DNA of 64,000 nt from Citrus sinensis. Its lineage: Eukaryota > Streptophyta > Magnoliopsida > Sapindales > Rutaceae. Positions 38,091 to 49,768 of the stretch are shown here, in pieces. The stretch covers positions 27,939,501-28,003,500 of the forward strand of contig NC_068557.1 of the NCBI RefSeq assembly GCF_022201045.2, written 5' to 3'. Under the pieces are notes generated by a model. It was not told where the DNA came from, searched no databases, and worked only from the letters and a program-made list of their open reading frames with translations. Each line of letters begins with the position of its first letter. Position 1 is the stretch's first letter. A program made the translations under genes and the position numbers.

Positions 38091-38162
38091 GGATCCGTGG
38101 CGCAATGGTAGCGCGTCTGACTCCAGATCAGAAGGTTGCGTGTTCGATTCACGTTGGGTTCA
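38091..38162 (+). tRNA. trnW-CCA: tRNA-Trp (anticodon CCA)
   Basis: A 72-base cloverleaf without intron: acceptor GGATCCG, D-arm GCGC.AATGGTA.GCGC, anticodon stem-loop TCTGA-CTCCAGA-TCAGA with CCA at 38123-38125, T-arm CGTGTTCGATTCACG, and 3' acceptor TGGGTTC plus discriminator A. It equals the plant nuclear tRNA-Trp I remember except that the last acceptor pair before the T-arm is G-T instead of G-C. A six-T run at 38170-38175 is a suitable RNA polymerase III terminator. Confidence 0.96.
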
Positions 38163-38350
38163 ATTCCCATTTTTTACTATATATCTTTTGGATTGGAAAG
38201 GAGAAGATAATATGGGCCTGCACCGTAACACAGACAAAACATTAAATGGCACCACGGTATTTTAGGAATTATGATGTGTGAATTAAAATATACAAAAAGG
38301 CAGATTCATGAAGTTCGTTGTTAAAATGAATGAAAAGTTTTGATGTGCGC

Positions 38351-38945
38351 AATACCGCTGGGAATGGTAAAAAAAAAACCCAGGCCGACCCAAGCTTGAA
38401 TTGGCCGTCCATTTAAACAGGCTTTGGTCCGGGACTCCTGTATGAAGATTTGGACAGGGGTTTAAGAAAAACCGTTCAAATTAGGCTAAAGCCTTCTATT
38501 TTTTAAAAAATAAATTTGTAAATTAGAATAATAAATTAAAATATTTAAAAATTAATTTAAAAAAGAAAGCATGAAATCCTAATTTATATATTAATAATGA
38601 ATCAAAACACTTAAAATTATAATATTAAATTCTCTTTTAAGTATTAATTAATTAAAAGAGTCCGTGAATTAGAGAATTCAGTGCAAAAAAAACTAAATAT
38701 CTAAACTTTTATTTACTTCATTATCTTTATGTATTATTTTATTTTTAAAATATTTATTTTCTTTAATTCATTATTTATTATAACAACTTAATTATTATTA
38801 ACTCATGTCAAATTTACAACAATTTAAAAAAATATATTTGAAAAAATAAGTAAAAACTCAAGCCCAACCCTTACACTTTTGCTTTAAAAAAATTACACTT
38901 TCAAGTCCAGGCCCAAGTCCTTAAATTGCTAACCCGAAATACCGC
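38351..38945. mobile_element. Non-autonomous hAT-like element with 8 bp target-site duplication
   Basis: AATACCGC at 38351-38358 is repeated exactly at 38938-38945. The 579 bp between begins TGGGAATGGTAA and ends with the inverse of TCGGGTTAGCAA, matching the loose hAT pattern T-GG--T-G-AA. Subterminal GGCC/CCAGGC motifs and an AT-rich core without ORF fit a MITE. Confidence 0.7.
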
Positions 38946-39186
38946 AATCCTTTATGGTTTCTATTACATATTTTAAAATTTCTTTTGGGCCTGAAAGGGT
39001 ATTGCCAAGAGCACTCCATCAGTCCTAAGAGCACCCGCTTGTATTACTTAGCCTTAAGTAGTTTGTTGCAATTGGGCCAGTATTATTGGATCAGAATCGA
39101 GATGGCCCAACCATATCAAGAATATTAGATGATCGATTCATATAAAAAGCGACAGATTTGATGTCAAGCACCAAGACCAACGAGAT

Positions 39187-39615
39187 GGGAAAGCTGTAGG
39201 TGCAGACTGCAGCGGTATATGGATAAGCGTCAAGGAGGGCTTGGGTTGGTGATTCGAGATAAAGAGGCAAACGACTTTTTATGGAGATGTAGTACTGGTA
39301 GAAGCAAAAAAAGATGCAGGGTTGATTCTTCTAACTATAGAAACTGGTTCGTCTAAGATGTGTTGATTTTGTTTTACACCACAAGAGCAGCATAATTGAA
39401 ATTTTCTGGACCATTACTGATGTTCGAAACAAAATGCAAAGGGGAGACAACATGATCAAAATTCAGCAAGAGATTGTAATGCAATTGCTTATGCTCTAGC
39501 GGAAATAGCCTTGGCTAGTGGTGATTCCTGTGATTAGAGGGGGTTCATTTCCCCTTCAAATTATATTTGTATTCACTCAGTTGAAAATAAATCTTTCTAT
39601 AAAAAAAAAAAAAAA
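39187..39615 (+). mobile_element. Decayed LINE 3' fragment with RNase H remnant and poly(A) tail
   Basis: Translated pieces LGLVIRDKEANDF (about 39239) and ARDCNAIAYALAEIALASGD (about 39470-39530) correspond to the start and end of the RNase H domain found at the end of plant LINE ORF2. The frame is broken between them. The sequence ends TAAATCTTTCTATA plus a run of 15-16 A (39600-39615). A possible degenerate target duplication is GGGAAAGCT at 39187 and GGGGAAAGCT just after the tail. Confidence 0.7.
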
Positions 39616-40721
39616 GGAGGGGAAAGCTTGGTATCATTTTGCTGCATCATATTGACTTTATACACTCATAACAAAAGAAAATGGGCAACCCATATCATTT
39701 CCTCATGTCTCAAAGTAATTGTCAAGTCTCACACAATTAAAATAAGGGTCCAGCTATATTGAAACCGCTCTTCGGTGGAACACTCTTTCATAACCACAAG
39801 CTCAAAGTTATAATGTGTTTTTTACTATTTATCACTTTACATGCATAACTATGATTCATACTCTACATTTAAGCAACTTCAAGGTAGCCATGGTCTTAAT
39901 ATAAAGTACGAATAATATCTTTCAGTATATGACATTTTCAATCATTAGCTAATAACAGTATGTCCAAGTTAATCTGGTCGAACATATCATTTTCACATTT
40001 TAATATTTGAGATCAAGAATTTGAATTTTTCCGTGAGAGTGTGGAAGTTTATTTGTTTTTTATTTTTTCATTGTAACTGGATTTCAAGTGTAATACATTG
40101 AGACATGTACTAATAGGGTATTGGGCTGGGCGTCTGAAAGATTTATTGGACTATATTTATTAGTATTCGTATTGTATTTCTATTTTCTAATGCAATGCTG
40201 GAGACAAATTCTAAAAAAGGAAAATAGTATTTTTCTTTTTATCTTATTTTATTGATATTTTATAGTGCCTCTTTAATTGTATCGTGACATAATATTAAAG
40301 GGGTTTAAAGTTACTAATAGTTTGGCTATTATGCTAATAGCATAATGAATAAAAGAGACATTTTAACATAATACTGTTAAAATATAAGTAAAATTAAAAT
40401 TTAACAAAACCCAAAAGAGAATGTATTTTAAAATCCAAGTGCAAAACCATAAAGATAGGAAAGCTGCCATGGTTCTTCCAAAGAAGATATAACTTATTCA
40501 TAAAATACCCAAAAAAAATAAGAAAAAAGAATTACTCAAGTCTCGTTATATTGTCTTTTTTTTTGGGTGAAGCAAAGCCTTTAAACTTATAAGACCAGAT
40601 AAAAATATAAATAGAAACATATTTGGTTATTGTAATAAACATGCAAGTTTTCATTAACAAACATGAAAATAATTAATAAGGCACTGGAACTGCAAATAGT
40701 TACACTAAGTAGTGGATCGTA

Positions 40722-41459
40722 TTGATTATTAGCCTGGGCAAAAAAAACCGAGGCTTATGAAAAACCGAACTAAACCAGTGGATCCGTTCGAGTTCGCATC
40801 GATTTTAATTTTTATAAATATTCAAATATTCGATTTATAAGAAAAAACTGAAATACCGGTTTGGATTTTGGTTCACTCAGTTGAACCGAATAACTGAGTG
40901 AATCGAAATCCGAACTGAAGAACGGAAATGTTTTTGTAATTTTACCAAAACATGAAATGTGTTGTATGTTAATTGGCTATGCAAAATGATTACAATAAAC
41001 CTACTCACACACGATTGTTATTTTTATTTTGTGTTGTAATTATTGCTATTTTTATTTTTCTTTACAACTTTATGTTTATTTAGATGGAGCATTAGAGTCT
41101 ATATTTGTATTCTTAAATCTTCATACTTCATATTTTGTTAGTAGTAGTTAGTAAGACAGCTGTGATAAATGTGTTTTAAATACTTTGTGCTTATTATTAG
41201 TATTTGTAATGAAACTATGATGAACTGATTGCTGAGAAAAATTATTCCACTAATGAGTCTCAATGGGCTAAAAAATTAGAATTGAAAATAGGTCCAATAG
41301 GCTCAAAACTGAAAAATTCGAACCAAATGGATTTGTTCATGTTCAGTTATTTATTGTATTCGGTTCTTTTTATAAAATATCTGATTTTAATCGGTTTTAC
41401 TTAATCTCGATCTAAACCAAACCGAACCGAACCGAACTGTGCCCATCCCTATTGATTGT
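40722..41459. mobile_element. Non-autonomous hAT-like element with AACCGAACCG subterminal repeats
   Basis: TTGATTAT (40722-40729) and TTGATTGT (41452-41459) are an 8 bp target duplication with one change. The 722 bp between begins TAGCCTGGGCA and its other end, inverted, begins TAGGGATGGGCA, a hAT-type terminal repeat. Subterminal AACCGAACCGAACCGAAC and its inverse near the left end are typical. No transposase frame. Confidence 0.75.
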
Positions 41460-43015
41460 GGTCCAAAATGTAACAGTAATGGCTCTCCAAAAAAGAAAGA
41501 TACATACTACGCTAGGGCATAATTCGACTATTAGTTTATTCAGGACTGCTATCCAGCAATTGGGCTGTGGCAACTGTTTTTTATTTTATATATATAATTT
41601 TTTTTAACTTTCTATTTTTTAAACAAAAATTTGTATTCAAAGTTTACATAATAATATTTATCAACTTTCATGAACTTTTTCTTAGTACGTATCTATAATT
41701 TTTATTCCACAACAAGTATAATTTAAAAGTCTCAACACATCCATAAGTAGAGTGATGCCGCTCATTTGATTAATATCTTTCTTAATAAAACTGAAGTATG
41801 TTTTATGAATGATTGGCGATATATTCTTGGAAGTTATCTCCCATGCACTATAATAAAATATCTTATAACTCATAAGTTGATTTTCATGACTACTATACTA
41901 TTTATTATTTGTAATAAATTGAGGAACAAAAATTATACTTATCAATCAATTAAACAATTAATTGTTTTATAAAATAATATTACTTAAATTATATTTTTTA
42001 AATGATTTTTTTTATAAAAAAAAAGTTATTTTGGAATACCTCTAAATTAATAATTCATTTTCAACATTTAGTAAAGTTAGTTTCATTAAATCATGCACAC
42101 ACGGTGAGGGAATTTGAAGTACCAAACCAATTGAATAGCAATTGTTTGGTAAGTTTGGGGTCTCGGTTCATAGTTTTCTATGTTATTGATAAAACATAAA
42201 AGACATTAGGTGAAAATAGCTAGATGTCATGTGATGAGTATTTACCGCAGCACACTCATGCAGGCACTTAGAAAAATTTTATTCGAAAGTTGTTAAGCGA
42301 GTCTTAAACTCCTCGGCTAGTTAAGTTAAAATACTTGTGAAAGAGCCAAAGAGAAGATAGCAATTGAGCTAAAGAGAATTTGTATTATTCACAATAGTGG
42401 ATGTACCATAAAATAGCTTTATAATGATTGGAATTGCTTTTTGGGCTGCTTAAATGAAATGCTAAGTGACAAGCCCTATTTATAGGGAAGTTTTGCACAT
42501 TCTACTTAGTTTTAAAATCTTATACTCTAAAAAATTATCATGACATAGAGAACTCACATTTCTAACAAAACCTAGAGTGTTCTAGCACTACTACTACTAT
42601 CTACAATATGTTAGAGAACTCACATTTTATTCCTCTTTAGAGAATTCCTAGATATTTATAAATTAAAAAAAAAATATTAAAAATGAAACTTTTTAGGATC
42701 AAACTAGTACATCTGGGCCTGGTCTTATCTAGTGAACTATTTTAGCTCGAAATCTGGGCGGTCTTTAACGTAGAGCCGCTAATCTTTTTCTTCTTAAACC
42801 CAAATAAATTATAAATGTAAATGTCCGCGAAAAATAATAACCCTGTTTATGTAATAAGTTCATCCTTATTATCAATTATTTGAGAAAGAATGGGGCCTGA
42901 TTTGATTAGCCCTATTATAATATTTTGGTTAAGCCCACTTCTATGAGGAGATTGGAGATTCCATTTTCTAAATTTAGAAACATATTTGTGCACTCGAAGG
43001 GAAAAAGCTAAAAAA

Positions 43016-43250
43016 GGTATTTTAAAATACCTCCAATTAACCGATTATTATTTATTTATTATTATTATTGTCATCAACGAAAGCAATCCCTGTCCCTTGA
43101 ACCCGGACGTCGGCAGTAAGTACGCTACCAGTACCAAACCATCAAGCTGTCAAGAGGTTCGGTGGTTTAACCGTGGACTGGAAATTGGTTTTATAAACAT
43201 ATAAATTTGAATCTCATACACGAACGTCGTCCTTAACTGAATGAATTTTA
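43016..43250 (+). repeat. Dispersed repeat, copy A, starting with palindrome GGTATTTTAAAATACC
   Basis: Starts with a perfect 16 bp palindrome (43016-43031), then CTCCAATT, ATTATTGTCATCAACG, CAATCCCTGTCCCTTGAACC and AAACCATCAAGC. It shares this order of blocks with the copy at 43482. The right boundary is approximate. Confidence 0.6.
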
Positions 43251-43481
43251 GAAATCAACAAGCAGCCAAAGTCTTGTTGCAGCATGATTTTAGGTGGAGC
43301 AGAACCACTTAGTTGTAGACTTGTAGTTGATGAGACAAATGTAATGGTAAGATTTTTTTTGAACCACTTAGAAAACTCCAGACCATTGAGATTAATAAGA
43401 ATTTTTAATTAAATTTTAAACTATTGTATAAACAGGATTTGATCAATTCGTTTTTATGTAGAAACCCATAGGGGAAAAAAA

Positions 43482-43690
43482 GGTATTTTAGAATACCTCT
43501 AATGCCATAACAATTTCAATTATCATCATCATTCGTTTTCACCATCATCAACGGCGACGCTAATACCAATCCTTGAACCCAAGATCTTGACAATATATTC
43601 TAAGAATAAAACCATCAAGCCAGGGGAAAGGTTGGCACCGGCTTTAAGCAAATAAATAATATAAATTGAAAGAGCATTGTCACGCACTCG
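43482..43690 (+). repeat. Dispersed repeat, copy B
   Basis: Starts GGTATTTTAGAATACC (one change from copy A's palindrome), then CTCTAAT, ATCATCAACG, CCAATCCTTGAACCC and AAACCATCAAGCC in the same order as copy A, 466 bp downstream in the same orientation. Family unknown; the right boundary is approximate. Confidence 0.6.
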
Positions 43691-44512
43691 CTGTGTTAAA
43701 ATCAAGAATAAATTAAAAAAAAATGCATGTTTAATCATGTTATAAGATAAAATATGCTGCATTAGAATTTGTAATTTTCTTTTTAATTGTTCAACTTATC
43801 TAATTGTTATCGATCTCTGACAAATATATGTGTGGGTTCTCGCGCAGTTGATCATATGATTTCAATAAAAACATGTATTTATATTAAATGGTGTTAGCAT
43901 TTAAAATTTTAATGACATCAAAGAGAGAGACACATAATAACATTTATAACATTTATAAAAAATGTATATCTTTAAACTTATTGCTATGATGTATGTTTTC
44001 TAATGTAACCTTGTTACGTGCCAACGTAACTGACCTTGTAATTGGTTTGTGTAAGGAGTCGAAGCCTTCCAGGATCGTTTTCTTTTGTTTCTCTATTGTA
44101 GAAATCAGCTGAAAATGAACAACTGAACTTGGTCTATTTCGAGGAAGACCAAGGCCTCCAATACTAGTTGAACTTTGAAGAAAATTAATCTACTCCTTTT
44201 ATTCATCTTTGGATTGAATTTATACAAAGACTTTAACAGAAAATAACAAAGACACAGCTGAATAATAGCAACAAATGCTGACTTAATGGACCACTTCTAC
44301 AAGTAAATAATAACTAAAGATTTATTTTGACTATAACAACCCTGACGAATAGGACTCCTCAACAGCCACGTAACAAACCTCCACCTACATAGCAAGTTCT
44401 GCCAACTAATTAATACCTCGATAGATCTTTTGGTTACAGTTATGATGGTTTAAATTCATTCGTGAAAGTAAAAGTTAATTAAGAACGACTGAACGAGGGA
44501 GACTTGCAGCAA

Positions 44513-45465
44513 ATTGTTGGTAAAGATGGCCAATGGCCCAGGTGGCACATAGCCGTGTTCGTACAGCACAGTACGGCACGAGTATGTTTTAGTCGGGCAT
44601 ACGGCACGGTACGGCACGCATGTGAGTCATGTTGGGCCTAAAATTTTAAGTACGAAGAGATGTGTCAAAGCACGACACGCGAAAAGACACTTAATAAGCA
44701 AGTTTATTGGTGGGCTAGCACATGACCCGTGAGCCATCAATAGCACATGGGCGAAAGTATATTAAAATAAATTTTTTTAATGAAAAGTAAATATAAAATG
44801 TTATGATTTTACAAATATTTTGAAATTAAATTATTTAATATATATTTTTAGCATAGGTTTTTAAAAATTAATTTAAGTCATAGTTTAAATAAATATCATG
44901 ATTTTAATAAATGATAAATAAAAATTTTTACGATATTAATATTTTATTTATGAAATCATAACTCAGTTAATAGTTAATAGTTAATATAGATATGTTTCAT
45001 TTGTGAATGAAATATTTTTCATATTTATACACAAAAAATAAAATTATGAACAAAATATTTTTATGATAAATTAAAAATTACATTTTTCATTTAATGGAGT
45101 TCAAATACAATTATAATATTAATAGTTCAAATAAAATTAGATGTAATTGTTATTCTACGATTGTAATTTTATTTTTCATTAATTATTACTATGACTTATG
45201 AAATTATTGTTATTATTAGATTGATAAGCTTAAAAAAAACACGCCAAACACGTCGGTTTTGAATAAAATATATTAAGCACGTGTACTTTTTTAGATACAT
45301 TAGACATATAAACTTAAAAGAAAAAAATAAAAATAAAAAGATTGGTGGATTTTTTTGGGCACAGCACGAGAGGCTCATGCCAGGCCCTTATATAAAAAAA
45401 AAAAGGGCAAGGCACATCCCACCAATTTAGTGGGCCGAGTCCCGTTAGCCATCATTAACTGTTCG
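44513..45465. mobile_element. Non-autonomous hAT-like element with GGCACGGTACGGCACG subterminal repeats
   Basis: The 937 bp from 44521 to 45457 begin TAAAGATGGCCAATGGCCC; the other end inverted begins TAATGATGGCTAACGGGAC. Flanks ATTGTTGG and ACTGTTCG match at six of eight positions, compatible with an aged 8 bp duplication. Subterminal GCACGGTACGGCACG and GGCACAGCACGAG repeats are typical of plant hAT elements. The core is very AT-rich, without a transposase frame. Confidence 0.65.
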
Positions 45466-45510
45466 TTAAGAACAAAAAAATGGTTAATCTCACACTATAT
45501 AATATGACAT

Positions 45511-46227
45511 AATTTTATACGGGAGATTGCCACTTTCCCCCTTACAGTAATTAACATATACAATTTCCCCCCTTGTTGTTTTTATAATGGTCAAAAACCC
45601 CCCTGATAGTATAAGTTTACAATATTACCCTTATTTTCAACTAATCTTTTATTTATATTTATTATAAATTAAATAAATCACATGAATAGAAACAAAATAA
45701 AAAATTAAGCATTAAAAATAAGAAATATATATTTTGATATGAGCAAAAAAATTACTAATAAATTTTTTTTCTTGTACTTATTTATTTTGTGAAGATTTTC
45801 TTATAATAAAAATATAAGAAAATTATTATAAGAAAACTTGAATGACAAATAAAAATTTATTATAAGATAAATAATAAAATATTTTACCTATAATTTTTAC
45901 ATTTAATTTTAAAATATTACAAAATATTTATTATAAGAAAATATTCACAAAATAAATAATTACAAGAAAAAAATTTTATTATTAATTTTTTTACTCACAT
46001 CAAAACATATATTTTTTGTTTTTAATACTTAATTTTTTTATTTAGTTTCTATTCATGTGATTTATTTAATTTATAATAAATGTAAATAAAAAAGTAGTTG
46101 AAAATAAGGGTAATATTATAAACTTATGCTGTCATGGGGGTTTTTGGCCATTATAAAAATAGTAGAGAGGTAAATAGTATATGTTGATTACTATAAGGGG
46201 GAAAGTGGCAATCCCCCAATTTTATAC
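45511..46227. mobile_element. Foldback MITE (Mutator-like), 697 bp, 10 bp target-site duplication
   Basis: AATTTTATAC occurs exactly at 45511-45520 and 46218-46227. The element between starts GGGAGATTGCCACTTTCCCC and, inverted, ends GGGGGATTGCCACTTTCCCC. The inverted arms continue for roughly 290 bases each (left about 45521-45810, right about 45929-46217), through matched blocks such as TTATTTTCAACTA and CACATGAATAGAAAC, leaving a short AT-rich centre. Long terminal inverted repeats plus a 9-11 bp duplication point to a Mutator-like non-autonomous element. Confidence 0.9.
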
Positions 46228-46520
46228 ACCAAAAACTTTTTTAAAAAAAAAATTGAAATGCAGGTAAATAAGTAATTGATAAATCCAAAAAAAGTATTTA
46301 ATAAATCGGCATAAACAAAAATAGAGGAATAAATTGCCAGCGCATAAATGGGATGATTTTGTAAATTTATTCAATCTTAATACAACGGCAAAACATTATG
46401 AAATAGATATTAAAAGACACAATTCTTGGACCAAAAGACGAAAATGCCCACGACGTTACAGACAGAAACAAAAACACCACTTGAATCCCCCTCAGTTGAT
46501 GGTATGCAGCAGCAGCAGCA

Positions 46521-48689
46521 ATGGCAGAGTCGGAGGAAGAATCGCGAAGAGCAGCATCGAAAGAAGTGTCTCGTGAATTGAAAACCCTAATCAATGGAGA
46601 TGATTTGGACTCGCTCAAGCAATTGCAGTATCTCATGTACCCCCCCCCCCCCCCCCCCATCTCTCCTCGCTCTATCTTCTCTTTTGAATTTGTCTCTACA
46701 GCCGACAGATTTTACTTTGAGACTTGACATTTATGAACCATTTTTTTTCTTATAAATATTTTTCATGTGCGTTTGAAACAGATTAATTATAGTATAGATT
46801 ACTAATGGTCAAAATTATTATGAACCAACCGAGGAAGCCCGATTTTGCATACAAATTGGAAGCTTTGTTTTAATCGTATAAATAAAACAATTAATTTGTG
46901 GAGGTCATAATCGAGGCGGAGCAATTGTTGTCTATGGATTTTAGTTGCCTCTGGAGTTTCAAGTTTGGGTCTTCGACTGAAATTATATTCTTGTTCGTGC
47001 TAAATTGCAGATTGGGAAGGTTGCAGGACAGCAATGCTGTCATGTCTCATTTTAATGAGTATTCAGAGAATTGTTTTGCAGAAGTTGCTGGTGATTTTTC
47101 GAGAAATACGCGTCTCTTGAAGTATATGAAGTTGGACCTGGATTACATATTTCAGAAGCTAAGGTATTGTTAGAGTGTCCTATTGATTTTATTTTTGCTT
47201 GTTAAACTGCATAGTCCATATGTGGTTCATATTTGTAATTTATTTTGTAGATTTGTCTTCAAAGCAAAGTGTTGTTGAGGTTGCATCCCGTGATATTTGG
47301 ATATTGTATGTACGATGCACTAACATGTTTAGGTCTTATGTAATGAACTGTTATAGTTGCATGTTTTATATCTGCTTCTGAATGGCTACATTGTATTCAA
47401 AATATTTGTTGGGATGTCATCTGTATCAATATTGATTGGTCATACATGCTGGCATGTCGATGAAGAGCTTCACAAAACAGCCCACTGTCTCGGATTTAGT
47501 TGAGGGAAGTACATGTTAGTTTTGGGATGTCTTGCACTGAGTCTCTGTATTCTCATGTATCTATATGGTCTGCATTAATATTCTTTTTACATTTTTGGAT
47601 TTGGTGCAAGTGCCTCATTCTCAGCTACAAACTGCATATTGCTTTTACTTCTCAACATTTATATTGGGCTCTGTAACTCTTTGGCATGCTTTGCCAGCTG
47701 GTAGTAGCTGAACAACTGGAGCTACAAGTAGCCAGTGACAACCAGTTAACTGATATACCATGTCAGTTCTTTGTGGAAATGGCCAAAGAAGAACTGCTTC
47801 ATAAAACTAGTTTTCATTTCAGAGGAATTGTTGCATTGTGGTGCAAACTTTGTGAAAAATAGTCTTCAGTTGTCACACATGTTACCATACGCACTGCGGC
47901 CAGAAAGTATTCATCTAAAATGAAATATAAAAATTACTTGTATTGATGAATCTAGTTATATGTTACAAAAAAATGTCTGGTGTGCTGGCCGGTTTAGGTC
48001 AGCCAACTTTTGAGTTTAAGAAAATTTCATTACTTCTAGGAACTTATTACGGGTTTTAAGGGCTTGAATGTAAAAATCTAAAACAAAAATGTGTAATTAT
48101 ATGCAAATGTTTGTATAACTTTTAAGTCATAGAGATTGCTTATAATTGTCTGTTTGTTGTATGGTTGTTGCATAGGCAACTGCATCTCTTTTGTTCAGGC
48201 TTTGGTCGAGGCACTTTCCATAAGTTTATTCCTTTGTTGCCTTTTGTTCATGTACTTGTTATAACATGTTTGTTCCTTGAAAAAGATGAATAATAGCTTT
48301 CCCTTGCGGGTGGATCCAAATCATTTGCCTCCCATTGGGTCCCCTGCACCCAAATGAAATAAAATTTTCTGTACACCGGTATTTTCTTAGAATTAACAAC
48401 TTTACTATTTGATCATGAAGTGAAACCGTCTAGTCTCCTTCCGGCACCTTCCTATTTGCAATTGATTTTAAAATGTTGTTTTATTTCTGAATTGCCCCAT
48501 CAGTGTTTCACAGTAATCTTAGGCTTTGATTTAGAATGAAATTGGTAACTCAATTTGCAATTTTTGGTGAATGCTGATCTTATCAGGAGCATGAAGGCAA
48601 AGATCCTTGCTACTTATCCAGATGCATTTCCAGATGAGTCAACAATAGAAGCACTTGACCGGAGACCGGACCTTGAAATGCCTCAATAA
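46521..48689 (+). CDS. KXD1-like: KxDL motif-containing protein (BORC/BLOC-1-related subunit)
   Basis: Small coiled-coil protein of the KxDL family, in animals a subunit of BORC that positions lysosomes; the plant role is little known and probably endomembrane-related. Exons are 46521-46636, 47011-47163 and 48587-48689, in phase, giving 123 aa. The defining KLDL is at residues 79-82 within LLKYMKLDLDYIFQKLRSMK, flanked by predicted helices (SNAVMSHFNEYSENCFAEV). The C-terminus is DESTIEALDRRPDLEMPQ. The first donor is AT|GTAC immediately followed by a run of 19 C, so the 5' splice site sits against a homopolymer; the protein alignment (LKQLQYLI-LGRLQD) requires this junction. The start ATG follows an AGCAGCAGCA stretch in the leader. 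Confidence 0.9.
46640..46658. repeat. 19-base C homopolymer abutting a 5' splice site
   Basis: The run begins at the fourth base of the first KxDL intron (GTAC...). Length may be unreliable because of sequencing slippage. Confidence 0.85.
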
Positions 48690-49768
48690 TTCCAGCACAA
48701 TATGATTCAAGTTTTTTTATGATTTCAACAGTAGATGATGTGTTATGTACCGTTGAGACTTGAGACTGCAACTACATATGAGATATGCTTGCCCCTAGGC
48801 CCTAGCCAAGATTACTTGGCCTAATTTCCCTGGTGTAGAATAACAGTTTGCGGCCTTTGGGTGCTTCTTTTGTAAAGTGAATTATATGCTTTCTATTTCT
48901 AGAGAACTGGTCGGTTGCCCTCCATAATTTCAATTAGTGTCAGTGCTTCAGCACACTCTTTCGAGCCGATCATTTTCATTAGTTGTAAAAACAGAGAGCA
49001 ATCAAGGAAGGAAAAAGCATAAAACAACAACTTCATAGCGTTAGCCCTTGGGGTTCCTTTCCTTCCAACTCAGCATTTCGTTTTGAATTGAATGCAGAGC
49101 AGCAAAGAGCATCATTTCTAGCTGTGGTAGCCTATCAACTCATTATTTGCTGTCTCGCGGTCGCAGTCATAGGGAAGCACTTGATTGAAAATTTTGAAGT
49201 GGTAGTCAAAATTTGGTTTACTATTGTATCACCGTATTTACTACGTACTTTTATTTTTAATTTTAGTTTAGGCATGGATAATAATATGAGCAATGAAATA
49301 TTGAAGAGAGCAAAATAATTAAACAAAGTTAAAACTCTCTCCGTTCTTCTGACTCTGTGTGGGGTGTGATCATCCAAAGATCTCGTAGTCTTGTGTCAGA
49401 GTCAGAGCTGAAACTGAGAGATGAGAGATCCCAATCCCGTCACCATCACCATCATCATCGTCAAGATTACTTACTGCTCGTAAGCCGCCAGCTAATTAAT
49501 TTTCAAAATAACTAATCCTCACGCGCTTGAACACACACACACTCTCTGTGACTGATCTCTCTCTCTCTCACTCAACACAAAACAAAACACACAATTTTCA
49601 CCTTCTCTGCGCATTATATCATGCAAAAGAGACATATAAACCAATAACATTGCAGAGAGAAGCAAAAGAAAAACAGAACACCAAACGGCATAATAGAGTT
49701 GAGTTTGAATTAACAGTTTTCGGGGGGGAGGAAAAAGAAGAAGAAGAAAAGAAACAAGCCGGAGAAAA
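48690..49768. other. KxDL 3' region and BZR-protein promoter/leader
   Basis: The left part is KxDL 3' untranslated sequence and intergenic DNA. From about 49370 the sequence becomes rich in CT/GA tracts (CTCTCTCTCTCTC at 49556-49568) and A-rich leader-like sequence. A short upstream frame MQKRHINQ (ATG at 49621) ends before the main start. No other gene was supported. Confidence 0.5.
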
